IMG/VR virus record: IMGVR_UViG_3300032073_000259
Span: 1 to 23,378 of that record
Reading direction: 5' to 3' (one strand)
Origin: a virus
Length of the DNA: 23,378 nt
Shown here: one piece after another, positions 1 through 6,131 of the stretch
Layout: the number at the start of each line of letters is the position of its first letter
Numbering within the stretch: the first letter of the stretch is position 1
The notes under the pieces: model-generated
Database searches by the model: none
Told to the model about the DNA's origin: nothing
The model's input: only the letters and a program-made list of their open reading frames with translations
Position numbers and translations under genes: made by a program

Positions 1-430
1 TTACATATACCTCTTGGAGTTTACTCACTTCTTTTAATTGCACTTTAGCGAACCTTTCTTGGTTGCCGTGCGACCATTTAGGGTTGGCTATCCCAATAGG
101 TATCGGTTTGACTTTTGGGTGTTCAGATACAAGATTTTGAGTATACCAAGTATCTATATTGGGAAATAAATTTAAAACATAATCGATTTCTTGTTGGCCA
201 AAATTAGTGTCAGAATTATGTGTAACCAAATTAAACTTTTCGGCTAATTTGACAGAGCCTATTTTAACATAGGTATCTAACAAAGAAAGGTGTTCTGGTT
301 TGCAGAAAACAAAATTATTATCTAGATCTTGATTTTCTCTCGGAAAGAATTCAGAAGTTCTAGGGTCGTTATAGCTACTTAATTGCAGCCGACACTGATG
401 TTTAAAATAAGTACCACAAATAAAATTCAT
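1..430 (-). CDS. Exostosin-like glycosyltransferase, partial (C-terminus beyond window)
   Basis: An open frame runs from ATG at 430 leftward through the window edge, giving 143 visible codons without a stop. The translation has the pattern of exostosin/GT47-like glycosyltransferases common in aquatic viruses: VTHNSDTNF near residue 90, then KPIPIGIANPKWSHGN near residues 109-124, where the PIGxxNxxW..G segment is the recognisable motif. By family knowledge it would transfer a sugar from a nucleotide sugar in the cytoplasm; donor and acceptor cannot be read. Its ATG overlaps the stop of the upstream glycosyltransferase in an ATGA junction, so the two are translationally coupled and probably act in the same glycan pathway. 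It is the last visible gene of the operon that begins with nrdB. The reading frame is certain; the family call is moderately sure. Confidence 0.72.
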   Translation of the reverse strand, partial: MNFICGTYFKHQCRLQLSSYNDPRTSEFFPRENQDLDNNFVFCKPEHLSLLDTYVKIGSVKLAEKFNLVTHNSDTNFGQQEIDYVLNLFPNIDTWYTQNLVSEHPKVKPIPIGIANPKWSHGNQERFAKVQLKEVSKLQEVYV

Positions 431-1275
431 TTTAATATCCTTTCCCAAAATAAAGACGGGGCGTTTTGGCAGCCTTTTTTAAAGTCCTCGTACCCTACTT
501 TTTCAAACTCAAGATAAGCTCCTATTTTTGATTTGTCTCCTATAATTTCTTCCACTCCACACAAAAGAGCTTCTCCCACCATCCTGCAAAATGGCTCTCT
601 AACGATTGGATGGTGAAAAACAGCTTTGGCTGATTGTAAAATAGTTGGGATATCATCATATTCCCTAGATCCATTAAATTTTATATTTGGATAATCTTCG
701 AATACTCTATTAGGAGAAATCTCTCCCCATCCAAATACATCTATATTTCTATCAGGATTTTGATTAGCAAACCTAAGTAAATTATTTAGACCCTTTAAAG
801 GATGTAAATAGCCACAATAAACAACATCATACTTTTTTTCTTCAGTAGATTTTTTGAATTTAGAGATATCTACTGGGTCATAAACTATTTCTACGTTATG
901 AAAATAGTCGCCATATAAATTTTTAAAGAAGCTATAATGGTAATCGCTTAAAAAAAAAGTTTTATTAGCTTTAGAAAATAACTCTAGTCTAACATCGTCA
1001 TTTAAATAGCTACAAGAATCATGCTCTAACCTCGATGAATTGGGGAGCTTAAGAATAAGTGGAATTTTTTCTGGAGATATTTTGCTTATAGCTTCCAAAT
1101 TAGAATTTACCACTAAATCATAGTGTGAAAAAAAATCAGTAATCGAAGAATTATGATCGTGCTCTTTTATATCGAGACCTAATTCTTTGCCTTTATCAAT
1201 AAGAATTTTATTGCTGACTTGAGCGCCGCCTTGCCTCTGTTTTAATGTGAAGTCAGATATAAACAATACTTTCAT
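427..1275 (-). CDS. GT4-like glycosyltransferase
   Basis: A 282-aa protein with the two-domain GT-B look of GT4 glycosyltransferases. The N-terminus has the Rossmann-type strand MKVLFISDF followed by a GGAQVSN loop (residues 16-22), as in family members that bind the acceptor there. The C-terminal half has the second Rossmann start (DVVYCGYLHPLKGL, 150-163) and an E-x7-E motif, EPFCRMVGE with Glu227 and Glu235, that normally contacts the sugar nucleotide. It is shorter than typical bacterial GT4 enzymes (350-400 aa). It should be cytoplasmic; substrate unknown. It lies 20-odd bases after the basic protein gene and overlaps the next glycosyltransferase by ATGA. The start codon lies inside a short inverted repeat. 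No clear Shine-Dalgarno precedes it. Virion, DNA or host-surface glycosylation are all possible roles. Confidence 0.82.
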   Translation of the reverse strand: MKVLFISDFTLKQRQGGAQVSNKILIDKGKELGLDIKEHDHNSSITDFFSHYDLVVNSNLEAISKISPEKIPLILKLPNSSRLEHDSCSYLNDDVRLELFSKANKTFFLSDYHYSFFKNLYGDYFHNVEIVYDPVDISKFKKSTEEKKYDVVYCGYLHPLKGLNNLLRFANQNPDRNIDVFGWGEISPNRVFEDYPNIKFNGSREYDDIPTILQSAKAVFHHPIVREPFCRMVGEALLCGVEEIIGDKSKIGAYLEFEKVGYEDFKKGCQNAPSLFWERILK

Positions 1276-1286
1276 GCAAATGCATG
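1273..1286. repeat. Inverted repeat covering the start codon of the GT4-like gene
   Basis: CATGCA-AA-TGCATG is a perfect inverted repeat. On the minus-strand transcript it can form a 5-bp stem with a 4-base loop whose 3' arm contains the AUG of the glycosyltransferase. It could modulate initiation of this gene after the upstream reading frame. The stem is short and may be chance. Confidence 0.35.
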
Positions 1287-1294
1287 ATTATACC

Positions 1295-2275
1295 TTATAA
1301 TCCTTCTTCTTCAACAACTTCTGTGATTTCAGACAAAAATGGAAAGGAGTTTAGTAAGTCGTGATGATCTGCAAAATTAGCATCATCCCAAGCCCACTCT
1401 GTTAAAAGCTCTTCATCGTCCCAAGCTACAGCTTCGCTGGAGGTCATTTTGCTAACGGGCTTTTTACTCCAAAATCTACAAGACCAATATCTAGCTTTAT
1501 GCTTCGGACCTGGGTTTGTATCACACTGATGTCTAGCTCGGAAATTTCTACGCCTAGCTGGGTCATCTCTTTTGATTTCCATGTTAGGATCTCCAAATTT
1601 GACCATTACTGTATTTCCCTTGGGGCTTTTAACATAAACACCAAATTTCTTTTTTGAGCCAGAAGGTAATCTGAAGGGTTTATTTAAAGTCTTTTTTTCT
1701 TCTTCAGAATAACTGATATCTTCGATATCTTGATTCATTTCATCCTCTGAAATATTAGATTTCAAAAGGTCTATCTTAGCCAGTCCAAATTCTACTTCGT
1801 CATAATCGATGTAAGCCTCACCTTCTTTTTCATTGTAGTAGTCCTCACTACCTCTCGCAATATCTCCATCAGCAGCTCTGTAAGACTCTTTTACCTTGCC
1901 TCCACGAACCATTTTTAAAAATGTATTTACGCGAGCCATTGCCCATTGACCTCTGCTTTTACCAGGTCTATGGCTACTTGAAAACGCTCCAGCCCCTCTT
2001 CTATATACTTTTTTTAGTTGACCGAGCGTGACTTTCTTAGACTGTTTTTCATTGTGCTCTTTTACTTTGTTTTTTAAAGCTACAACAATTTTTTCAGAAA
2101 AAGTAATAGCTGGAGCTTTTTTATCCCCTCCAGCAGAGCCTTTTTTGTTTTTAGAAGAGCCTTTTTTGCGCTCTGAAGGTTTAGCAGGTGTTTGTGAGGA
2201 GCTTTTAGGGCCTTTGCGCTTTGCGCTTTGGCTTTCTAAAAAGTCTTTAGCTTGATCTGAAAAGTCGTACTCCAT
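1295..2275 (-). CDS. Basic conserved phage protein with two motif modules, function unknown
   Basis: A 326-aa protein starting at ATG 2275; a TTG one codon upstream is an unlikely start. Residues 15-80 are a Lys/Ser-rich, probably disordered region. Module one (about 80-122) contains KVTLGQLKKVYRRGAGAFSS and then HRPGKSRGQWAMARVNTFL, a small conserved domain that I associate with a phage and giant-virus DUF (DUF5824/DUF5872 type; the number is uncertain). Residues 150-195 are acidic. Module two (about 211-270) contains the segment VKFGDPNMEIKRDDPARRR, then RARHQC and ARYWSCRFW, with Cys251 and Cys266 and several His that could hold a metal. That segment recurs in phage head-related or unassigned proteins, so a capsid-assembly or nucleic-acid-binding role is possible but not shown. 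The gene sits between nrdA and glycosyltransferases. An AAGTGTAA box lies 10 bases before its ATG. Confidence 0.8.
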   Translation of the reverse strand: MEYDFSDQAKDFLESQSAKRKGPKSSSQTPAKPSERKKGSSKNKKGSAGGDKKAPAITFSEKIVVALKNKVKEHNEKQSKKVTLGQLKKVYRRGAGAFSSSHRPGKSRGQWAMARVNTFLKMVRGGKVKESYRAADGDIARGSEDYYNEKEGEAYIDYDEVEFGLAKIDLLKSNISEDEMNQDIEDISYSEEEKKTLNKPFRLPSGSKKKFGVYVKSPKGNTVMVKFGDPNMEIKRDDPARRRNFRARHQCDTNPGPKHKARYWSCRFWSKKPVSKMTSSEAVAWDDEELLTEWAWDDANFADHHDLLNSFPFLSEITEVVEEEGL

Positions 2276-2285
2276 CAAGAATTTA

Positions 2286-2293
2286 TTACACTT
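2286..2293 (-). promoter_or_regulatory. AAGTGTAA box upstream of the basic protein gene
   Basis: The minus strand reads AAGTGTAA ten bases before the ATG at 2275, preceded by an AT-rich AATAATTA segment. The same box occurs before nrdB and at 19250. In the 39-bp gap after nrdA it may mark an internal promoter or a translation-initiation element. The function is inferred only from recurrence. Confidence 0.35.
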
Positions 2294-2314
2294 TTAATTA
2301 TTAAAAATGAATAT

Positions 2315-3961
2315 TTAACCCTCACAAGAAGAGCAATTAAGTATAGATCTAGCTAACTCTTGGCTAGGATTAGCGCTTCTCTGATAATAAAAGCTTTTTA
2401 CGCCTTGCTCCCAGCCAAATATAAGAAGCTCGCTAACTTGCTTCGGTGGACATTTTGGTGAAATCATAACATTCAGACTTTGACCTTGGTCAATAAATTT
2501 CTGACGCTGGGCGGCTTGAATAACAATTTCTTTTTGTGGTATCTCTCCAAATGTTTTAAATACATCTTTTTCTTCTTGAGATAAAAAATCTAAGTGCTGA
2601 ACAGATCCTCCTTTAAGTAAAATAGATTTCCAAGTGGTTTGGGTATTTTTCTTTTTCTCATCTAAAAGGTTTTCTAAATGAGGGTTTTTGTAAGTAAACT
2701 TTCCTTTGGCTAGATCTTTAGTAAAATAATTACTGTTAAGGGGTTCAATAGACGGAGATACTTGACCCAAAATAAAAGAACTAGAAGTTGTGGGGGCTAT
2801 GGCCATTGTGGTCATGTTTCTCCTCTCATAACCATCTAAATGCTCTGGAGATCCAAATAAAACAGCAAGAGATTGTGTGGCTTCGTCACATTTTTTTCTG
2901 ATTGTCTTGTGAATTTCTGTATTTAAAAACTTTGCGTCCATACTCTCAAAAGAAATCATCTGCTCTTGTAAGTATGAATGCCAACCCAAAACGCCCACTC
3001 CTATTGCTCTTTGTTTTTTTGCAAAATTATGAGAAGCTTTCATAAAGGGAATATGTTCAGTCTTCTCTATATACTCCTCCATTACCGCATCGAGAAAATA
3101 AACTAATGTTTCTATTGCGTCTGTTTTCTTAATCTCTTCCCATTTTAACAAATTGAGAGAAGATAAGCAACAAACAAATGATTCGTTCTCGTTTGCGTGA
3201 AGAAATATTTCGCTGCAAAGATTAGATGATGTTATTTTCATCTTCTTATCCTTGTAAGCTTTAGGAGCATTAGCGTTAGCGGTGTCTGTAAAAAATATGT
3301 ATGGATATCCTGTCTCAAACCTTTTCTTTATAACAGATGCCCAGACAGAGCGTTTTTTTCTATCCCCTTCAATCATCGACCTCATCCATTCGTCTGTAAT
3401 ACACACTCCGAATGACATTTCTTGTATAGGATTGCCTTCAGACCTAATTCTAAGAAATTCAGAAATATCAGGATGATCTATAGGAAGGTAAGCGGCGAAA
3501 GACCCTCGTCTTACATTACTTTGAGAAACAACAGATGAGACTTTATCGAAAAGCTCCATGAAATGGGCTGGCCCGCTTGAGGTTCCTCCAGCAGAAATTT
3601 CTGCCCCTCTTGATCTAAGTTCTCCAAAATATCCCGAAGTCCCCGCGCCATGCTTAGTTTGCATCCCTACTTCAGCTTGTTTATCTAAAATAGAATCCAT
3701 GCGGTCTTCTATAAAGACCCCATTACACGAAATAGGCAATCCTCTTTCTCTGCCAAAATTAGCCCAAATAGGACTAGATAAAGAATAAAATCCTTGACCT
3801 AAATAATCCTCAAATTTCTCTGCAAAACCTTTTATTTTTAATGATTTTTCAGCGGCAACTGCAATATCGTGACCTCTTTTTTCAGCGGTTTCTCCTGTTT
3901 GTAAATAACCCCTTTTTAAGAAGTCCCGAGCGTCTTTGTTTAGCCATTTATATTTTTTCAT
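2315..3961 (-). CDS. nrdA: Class I ribonucleoside-diphosphate reductase, large (alpha) subunit
   Basis: A 548-aa catalytic subunit that reduces ribonucleoside diphosphates to deoxy forms for phage DNA synthesis. The catalytic set is complete: Cys79 (PISCN, E. coli C225 position), the radical site NLCSEI with Asn247, Cys249 and Glu251, a Cys264/Cys265 pair (C462 position), the Tyr525-Tyr526 radical relay (SFYYQ), and a C-terminal redox pair Cys543-x2-Cys546. PTTSSSFILGQVSPSIEP (390-407) is the phosphate-binding loop region. It is far shorter than E. coli NrdA (761 aa). The N-terminal ATP-cone is absent, so dATP feedback through that site is not expected, and the first half of the barrel is compact. 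Its ATG overlaps the nrdB stop in TAATG, implying coupled translation. No inactivating change is visible. Confidence 0.97.
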   Translation of the reverse strand: MKKYKWLNKDARDFLKRGYLQTGETAEKRGHDIAVAAEKSLKIKGFAEKFEDYLGQGFYSLSSPIWANFGRERGLPISCNGVFIEDRMDSILDKQAEVGMQTKHGAGTSGYFGELRSRGAEISAGGTSSGPAHFMELFDKVSSVVSQSNVRRGSFAAYLPIDHPDISEFLRIRSEGNPIQEMSFGVCITDEWMRSMIEGDRKKRSVWASVIKKRFETGYPYIFFTDTANANAPKAYKDKKMKITSSNLCSEIFLHANENESFVCCLSSLNLLKWEEIKKTDAIETLVYFLDAVMEEYIEKTEHIPFMKASHNFAKKQRAIGVGVLGWHSYLQEQMISFESMDAKFLNTEIHKTIRKKCDEATQSLAVLFGSPEHLDGYERRNMTTMAIAPTTSSSFILGQVSPSIEPLNSNYFTKDLAKGKFTYKNPHLENLLDEKKKNTQTTWKSILLKGGSVQHLDFLSQEEKDVFKTFGEIPQKEIVIQAAQRQKFIDQGQSLNVMISPKCPPKQVSELLIFGWEQGVKSFYYQRSANPSQELARSILNCSSCEG

Positions 3962-4932
3962 TAAAAGAGGTCGTCAGCGTCAAATGTTTGAGAGTTTTTA
4001 GAATACTCAACTGGTCGTGAGTGAAAGAAATCCGTAGCATTATTGCCCATCAATTCTTCTTCGAACCACATTGTATCTTCCAATAACGAAGTGTCAACAT
4101 CAAACGCTGAATGAAAGCCTATTTTTTCCAAAGAGTCATTAATTCTATTTTTTATAAACTCCTTGAGAATGTTAGCATCCAACCCTTTTTCATTAAATCC
4201 ATTAATCATCCAATCGACAATTTGGCTCTCTGCCACAAAAGCCGCTTTAGCTTCGCTCGCTATTCTCTCTTCCAACTCTTCATCAAAAAGCTCGGGATGT
4301 TCGCTGCGAATCGTGTTTATGATTTTGATGCCAGCCAAAGCATGAATGTTTTCTTCATTGCGAGTATATTTGACTTGCTGTCCCGTATCTTTAAGAACAT
4401 TCCGATAGCGATTAAACCAGTTAATAATATAAAACTGCGAAAAGAGAGAAACATTCTCCACAAAAAGCGTGAAAAGAATGATGGAATAAACATATTGTTT
4501 TTTTGAGTCTTTGTAAAATTTATGATTGTATTTGCGGAGATACTTCACTCGACCTTCGATGAAATCTAATTTCAAGTTTTCTTCGAAAACATCCTCTAAT
4601 CCCAACACCTTAAGAAGTCTTTCGTAAGCGTTGTTGTGGATAACCTCTACGTTAGCCATAACATATCCAAGATCAGTCAAGCTCGGATGGGGAAGGTTAT
4701 CTCCAAGCTTGCTCCAAAATTTCTTAACTGCGACCTCAATCTGACCGATTGCAGAAAGAGTTCTTACTATCATCTCCTTCTCTTTTTCATCTAAATTGAC
4801 GTTAAAATCTTGAATATCGCTGCTAAAACTAAATTCTTTATCGGTCCAAAAACCGTTATGCATTGCCTCAATAAACTCCTGCGCCCAAGGGTAATGGTCG
4901 GGCTTCCTCGATACTTGTTCTTCGAAAATCAT
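3961..4932 (-). CDS. nrdB: Class I ribonucleotide reductase, small (beta) subunit
   Basis: A 323-aa ferritin-like subunit that generates the radical used by NrdA. Metal-ligand and radical positions are readable: Glu66 (in QIEVAVKKFW, where E. coli has Asp84), Glu96 and His99 (VEVIHNNAY), the radical Tyr103 (E. coli Y122 position), Glu159 (FVENVSLF), and Glu194 and His197 (EENIH). The C-terminal tail ends DADDLF, the type of peptide that docks into the large subunit. Retention of the Tyr supports a tyrosyl-radical cofactor rather than the Tyr-less Ic type. It is the first gene of the leftward operon and overlaps nrdA by one base. No Shine-Dalgarno is seen before ATG 4932; an AAGTGTAA box lies 12 bases upstream. 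Confidence 0.97.
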   Translation of the reverse strand: MIFEEQVSRKPDHYPWAQEFIEAMHNGFWTDKEFSFSSDIQDFNVNLDEKEKEMIVRTLSAIGQIEVAVKKFWSKLGDNLPHPSLTDLGYVMANVEVIHNNAYERLLKVLGLEDVFEENLKLDFIEGRVKYLRKYNHKFYKDSKKQYVYSIILFTLFVENVSLFSQFYIINWFNRYRNVLKDTGQQVKYTRNEENIHALAGIKIINTIRSEHPELFDEELEERIASEAKAAFVAESQIVDWMINGFNEKGLDANILKEFIKNRINDSLEKIGFHSAFDVDTSLLEDTMWFEEELMGNNATDFFHSRPVEYSKNSQTFDADDLF

Positions 4933-4944
4933 GGTTAAAGGATT

Positions 4945-4976
4945 TTACACTTAGCAGGGACACGAAGCAATGTCAA
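4945..4976 (-). promoter_or_regulatory. Possible nrdB promoter region with AAGTGTAA box
   Basis: On the minus strand a TTGACA (4976-4971) is followed after 17 bases by TGC-TAAGTG, a poor -10 with a TGn extension. The AAGTGTAA box (4952-4945) overlaps that position and ends 12 bases before the nrdB ATG. The -35 match is perfect and the -10 match weak, so either host polymerase with an activator or a phage-directed holoenzyme could be used. Speculative. Confidence 0.35.
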
Positions 4977-5003
4977 ATGAGAATTTTAAGAAATTTTTTT
5001 TTG

Positions 5004-5031
5004 TTGACAAACTAATCCCTAGACATATAAT
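5004..5031 (+). promoter_or_regulatory. Consensus sigma70 promoter for the sigma-factor operon
   Basis: TTGACA at 5004-5009 and TATAAT at 5026-5031, 16 bases apart, match the sigma70 consensus at all 12 positions. Transcription would begin near 5037-5039 and run into the sigma-factor, SSB, glycosyltransferase and Hsp20 genes, leaving a leader of about 145 bases before the ATG at 5183. This is the best candidate for an early, host-polymerase promoter in the window. Confidence 0.82.
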
Positions 5032-5033
5032 AA

Positions 5034-5108
5034 CCGTGAAACGGGATAAACGTAATTTATACCTATTACGGTATAGATAAAGTATAACGTAATACTTAAT
5101 CGTATACG
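5034..5108 (+). promoter_or_regulatory. Dyad-rich leader/operator region
   Basis: Immediately downstream of the -10 lie several dyads: CCGT-GAA-ACGG (5034-5044, at the predicted transcription start); CGTAAT (5051-5056) with ATTACG (5065-5070); an overlapping TATACC (5058-5063) with GGTATA (5070-5075); another direct CGTAAT (5088-5093); and the palindrome CGTATACG (5101-5108). Overlapping half-sites of this kind suit a repressor operator or alternative leader RNA folds. No regulator is identified in the window. Confidence 0.5.
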
Positions 5109-5110
5109 TT

Positions 5111-5131
5111 TTATAAATATATTATAAATAT
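5111..5131 (+). promoter_or_regulatory. Tandem TATAAATA boxes (T4-late-type motif)
   Basis: The 10-mer TTATAAATAT occurs twice, at 5111-5120 and 5122-5131, giving two TATAAATA octamers (5112-5119 and 5123-5130) exactly 11 bp apart. TATAAATA is the T4 late-promoter sequence read by the phage sigma gp55. It lies just upstream of a gene that itself encodes a sigma-like protein. In AT-rich DNA the octamer can occur by chance, so a promoter role is inference. Confidence 0.45.
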
Positions 5132-5182
5132 AATCAGAAGTTTTTGTAAAATTCTGTGGAAAAAGGAAGACAAGATAGTAAA

Positions 5183-5767
5183 ATGGGTTCAGTGGAAAGC
5201 GATCTGACACTCATATCCAAAATACAGGAGGATAATACCGACCAAAAAAGCCTTATAGCTTTAGTTGATCGGCACTCTGGGATATTTCACACGATGGTAA
5301 ATCATTTTATGTCAAGCCCTCACTGCGTCTTAGACAAGACTCAAATCGTTGAGGATAAAGAAATCACAATTTATGATTCAGCTTTAAATTACGATCCATC
5401 TAGAAATACAAAATTTTCTACTCATTTAGCTAACCAAACTAAATGGAAGTGTTTAAACGCTCTTAACAAAAAGAAGAAAAATAAAGAGTATTTTATCGAC
5501 GATGAAAATACTTATATTGAACCAAGTTGTGATTCTTTTATCCATGACATCAACAAAGAAGAAGCTTTAGTTGTGTTTAATGAATGCCTTAAAACAGAAA
5601 AGGACGAAAGGGTTAAAAAAATAATTGACATGCGTTACGGATCGGATAACAATAAACTCACTCCTTGGAGATATATTGCGAATAATCTTGACTTAAGCAT
5701 ACAAGGGTGTATAAATATCCACAACAAATTTATTAACAAAGTAAAAAAAGAAGCAAATTATGTATAA
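5183..5767 (+). CDS. Phage-encoded sigma70-family factor
   Basis: A 194-aa protein from ATG 5183, with AAGGAAG 13 bases upstream; a GTG at 5156 would add nine residues and has no Shine-Dalgarno. Residues 1-40 (SDLTLISKIQ, LIALVDRHSG) look like sigma region 1.2/2.1. Residues 64-100 contain YDSALNYDPSRNTKFSTHLA and a basic stretch after NALNKKKKN, like core-binding and -10-binding regions 2.2-2.4. Residues 142-190 contain ERVKKIIDMRYG, then IANNLDLS and IHNKF, a region 4-type helix-turn-helix. It should bind host RNA polymerase core and redirect it to phage promoters. It is the first gene of its operon, behind a consensus host promoter and two TATAAATA boxes, and overlaps the SSB gene by 8 bases. 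The sigma-family call is strong; equivalence to T4 gp55 is not shown. Confidence 0.85.
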   Translation: MGSVESDLTLISKIQEDNTDQKSLIALVDRHSGIFHTMVNHFMSSPHCVLDKTQIVEDKEITIYDSALNYDPSRNTKFSTHLANQTKWKCLNALNKKKKNKEYFIDDENTYIEPSCDSFIHDINKEEALVVFNECLKTEKDERVKKIIDMRYGSDNNKLTPWRYIANNLDLSIQGCINIHNKFINKVKKEANYV

Positions 5768-6131
5768 TTCTATTACAGCCGCAGCATATCTGGTTAAAGA
5801 CCCAGAAGTAAGAACTACCAGCAATGGTAAAAAAGTTGTCAGCTTGAGAGCTGGCGTTTCAACATCAAACGCAAAAACTAAATGTTTTGTTGACATCGAA
5901 TATTGGGATAAGACGGCAGAAATTGCTGAAAAATATCTTTCGAAAGGAAGAGAATTTATTGTCAATGGAGAACTTTGTATGTCGTCTTGGGAAAAAGAGG
6001 GTAAAAAGTTCAGCAAATATTTCATTAGAGGTAAAGACCTTCAGTTCTTGAGTTCTAAAAAGGCTGATAAAACCGAAGGGGATGGAGGCAACAGCTCAAG
6101 TGACGTACAAGGCGATGATGTCCCGTTTTAA
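5760..6131 (+). CDS. ssb: Single-stranded DNA-binding protein
   Basis: A 123-aa bacterial-type SSB. Residues 3-97 form the OB-fold pattern: LVKDPEVR at 11-18 after the first strand, VVSLRAGVS, FVDIEYWDKTAEIAEKYL (43-60), the KGREFIVNGEL strand and a final strand ending DLQFL. A short flexible Ser/Gly linker leads to the acidic tip GDDVPF, close to the bacterial DDDIPF tail that recruits host replication and repair proteins. It would coat single-stranded DNA during phage replication. It is shorter than E. coli SSB (178 aa) because the linker is brief. The ATG overlaps the end of the sigma gene by 8 bases, and the next gene begins directly after its stop. Confidence 0.95.
   Translation: MYNSITAAAYLVKDPEVRTTSNGKKVVSLRAGVSTSNAKTKCFVDIEYWDKTAEIAEKYLSKGREFIVNGELCMSSWEKEGKKFSKYFIRGKDLQFLSSKKADKTEGDGGNSSSDVQGDDVPF

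Noticed and set aside
4111-4506. Plus-strand open frame of 131 codons over nrdB.
   Set aside because: Antisense to a fully intact NrdB with all catalytic residues; no start signal or family pattern.
4991-5003. The T9 run upstream of the rightward promoter as the end of a terminator.
   Set aside because: There is no GC stem before it on either strand and no gene ends toward it.
5156-5182. GTG at 5156 as start of the sigma gene.
   Set aside because: No Shine-Dalgarno precedes it, while ATG 5183 has AAGGAAG upstream and the sigma-like sequence begins right after it.
5019-5210. Minus-strand 63-codon open frame in the divergent control region.
   Set aside because: It overlaps the consensus promoter and the start of the sigma gene, is rich in Phe/Tyr/Ile from AT-rich DNA, and has no start signal.
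5693-6025. Minus-strand open frame of 110 codons over the SSB gene.
   Set aside because: Antisense to a clear SSB; composition is not protein-like for a phage gene and no promoter or Shine-Dalgarno is seen.
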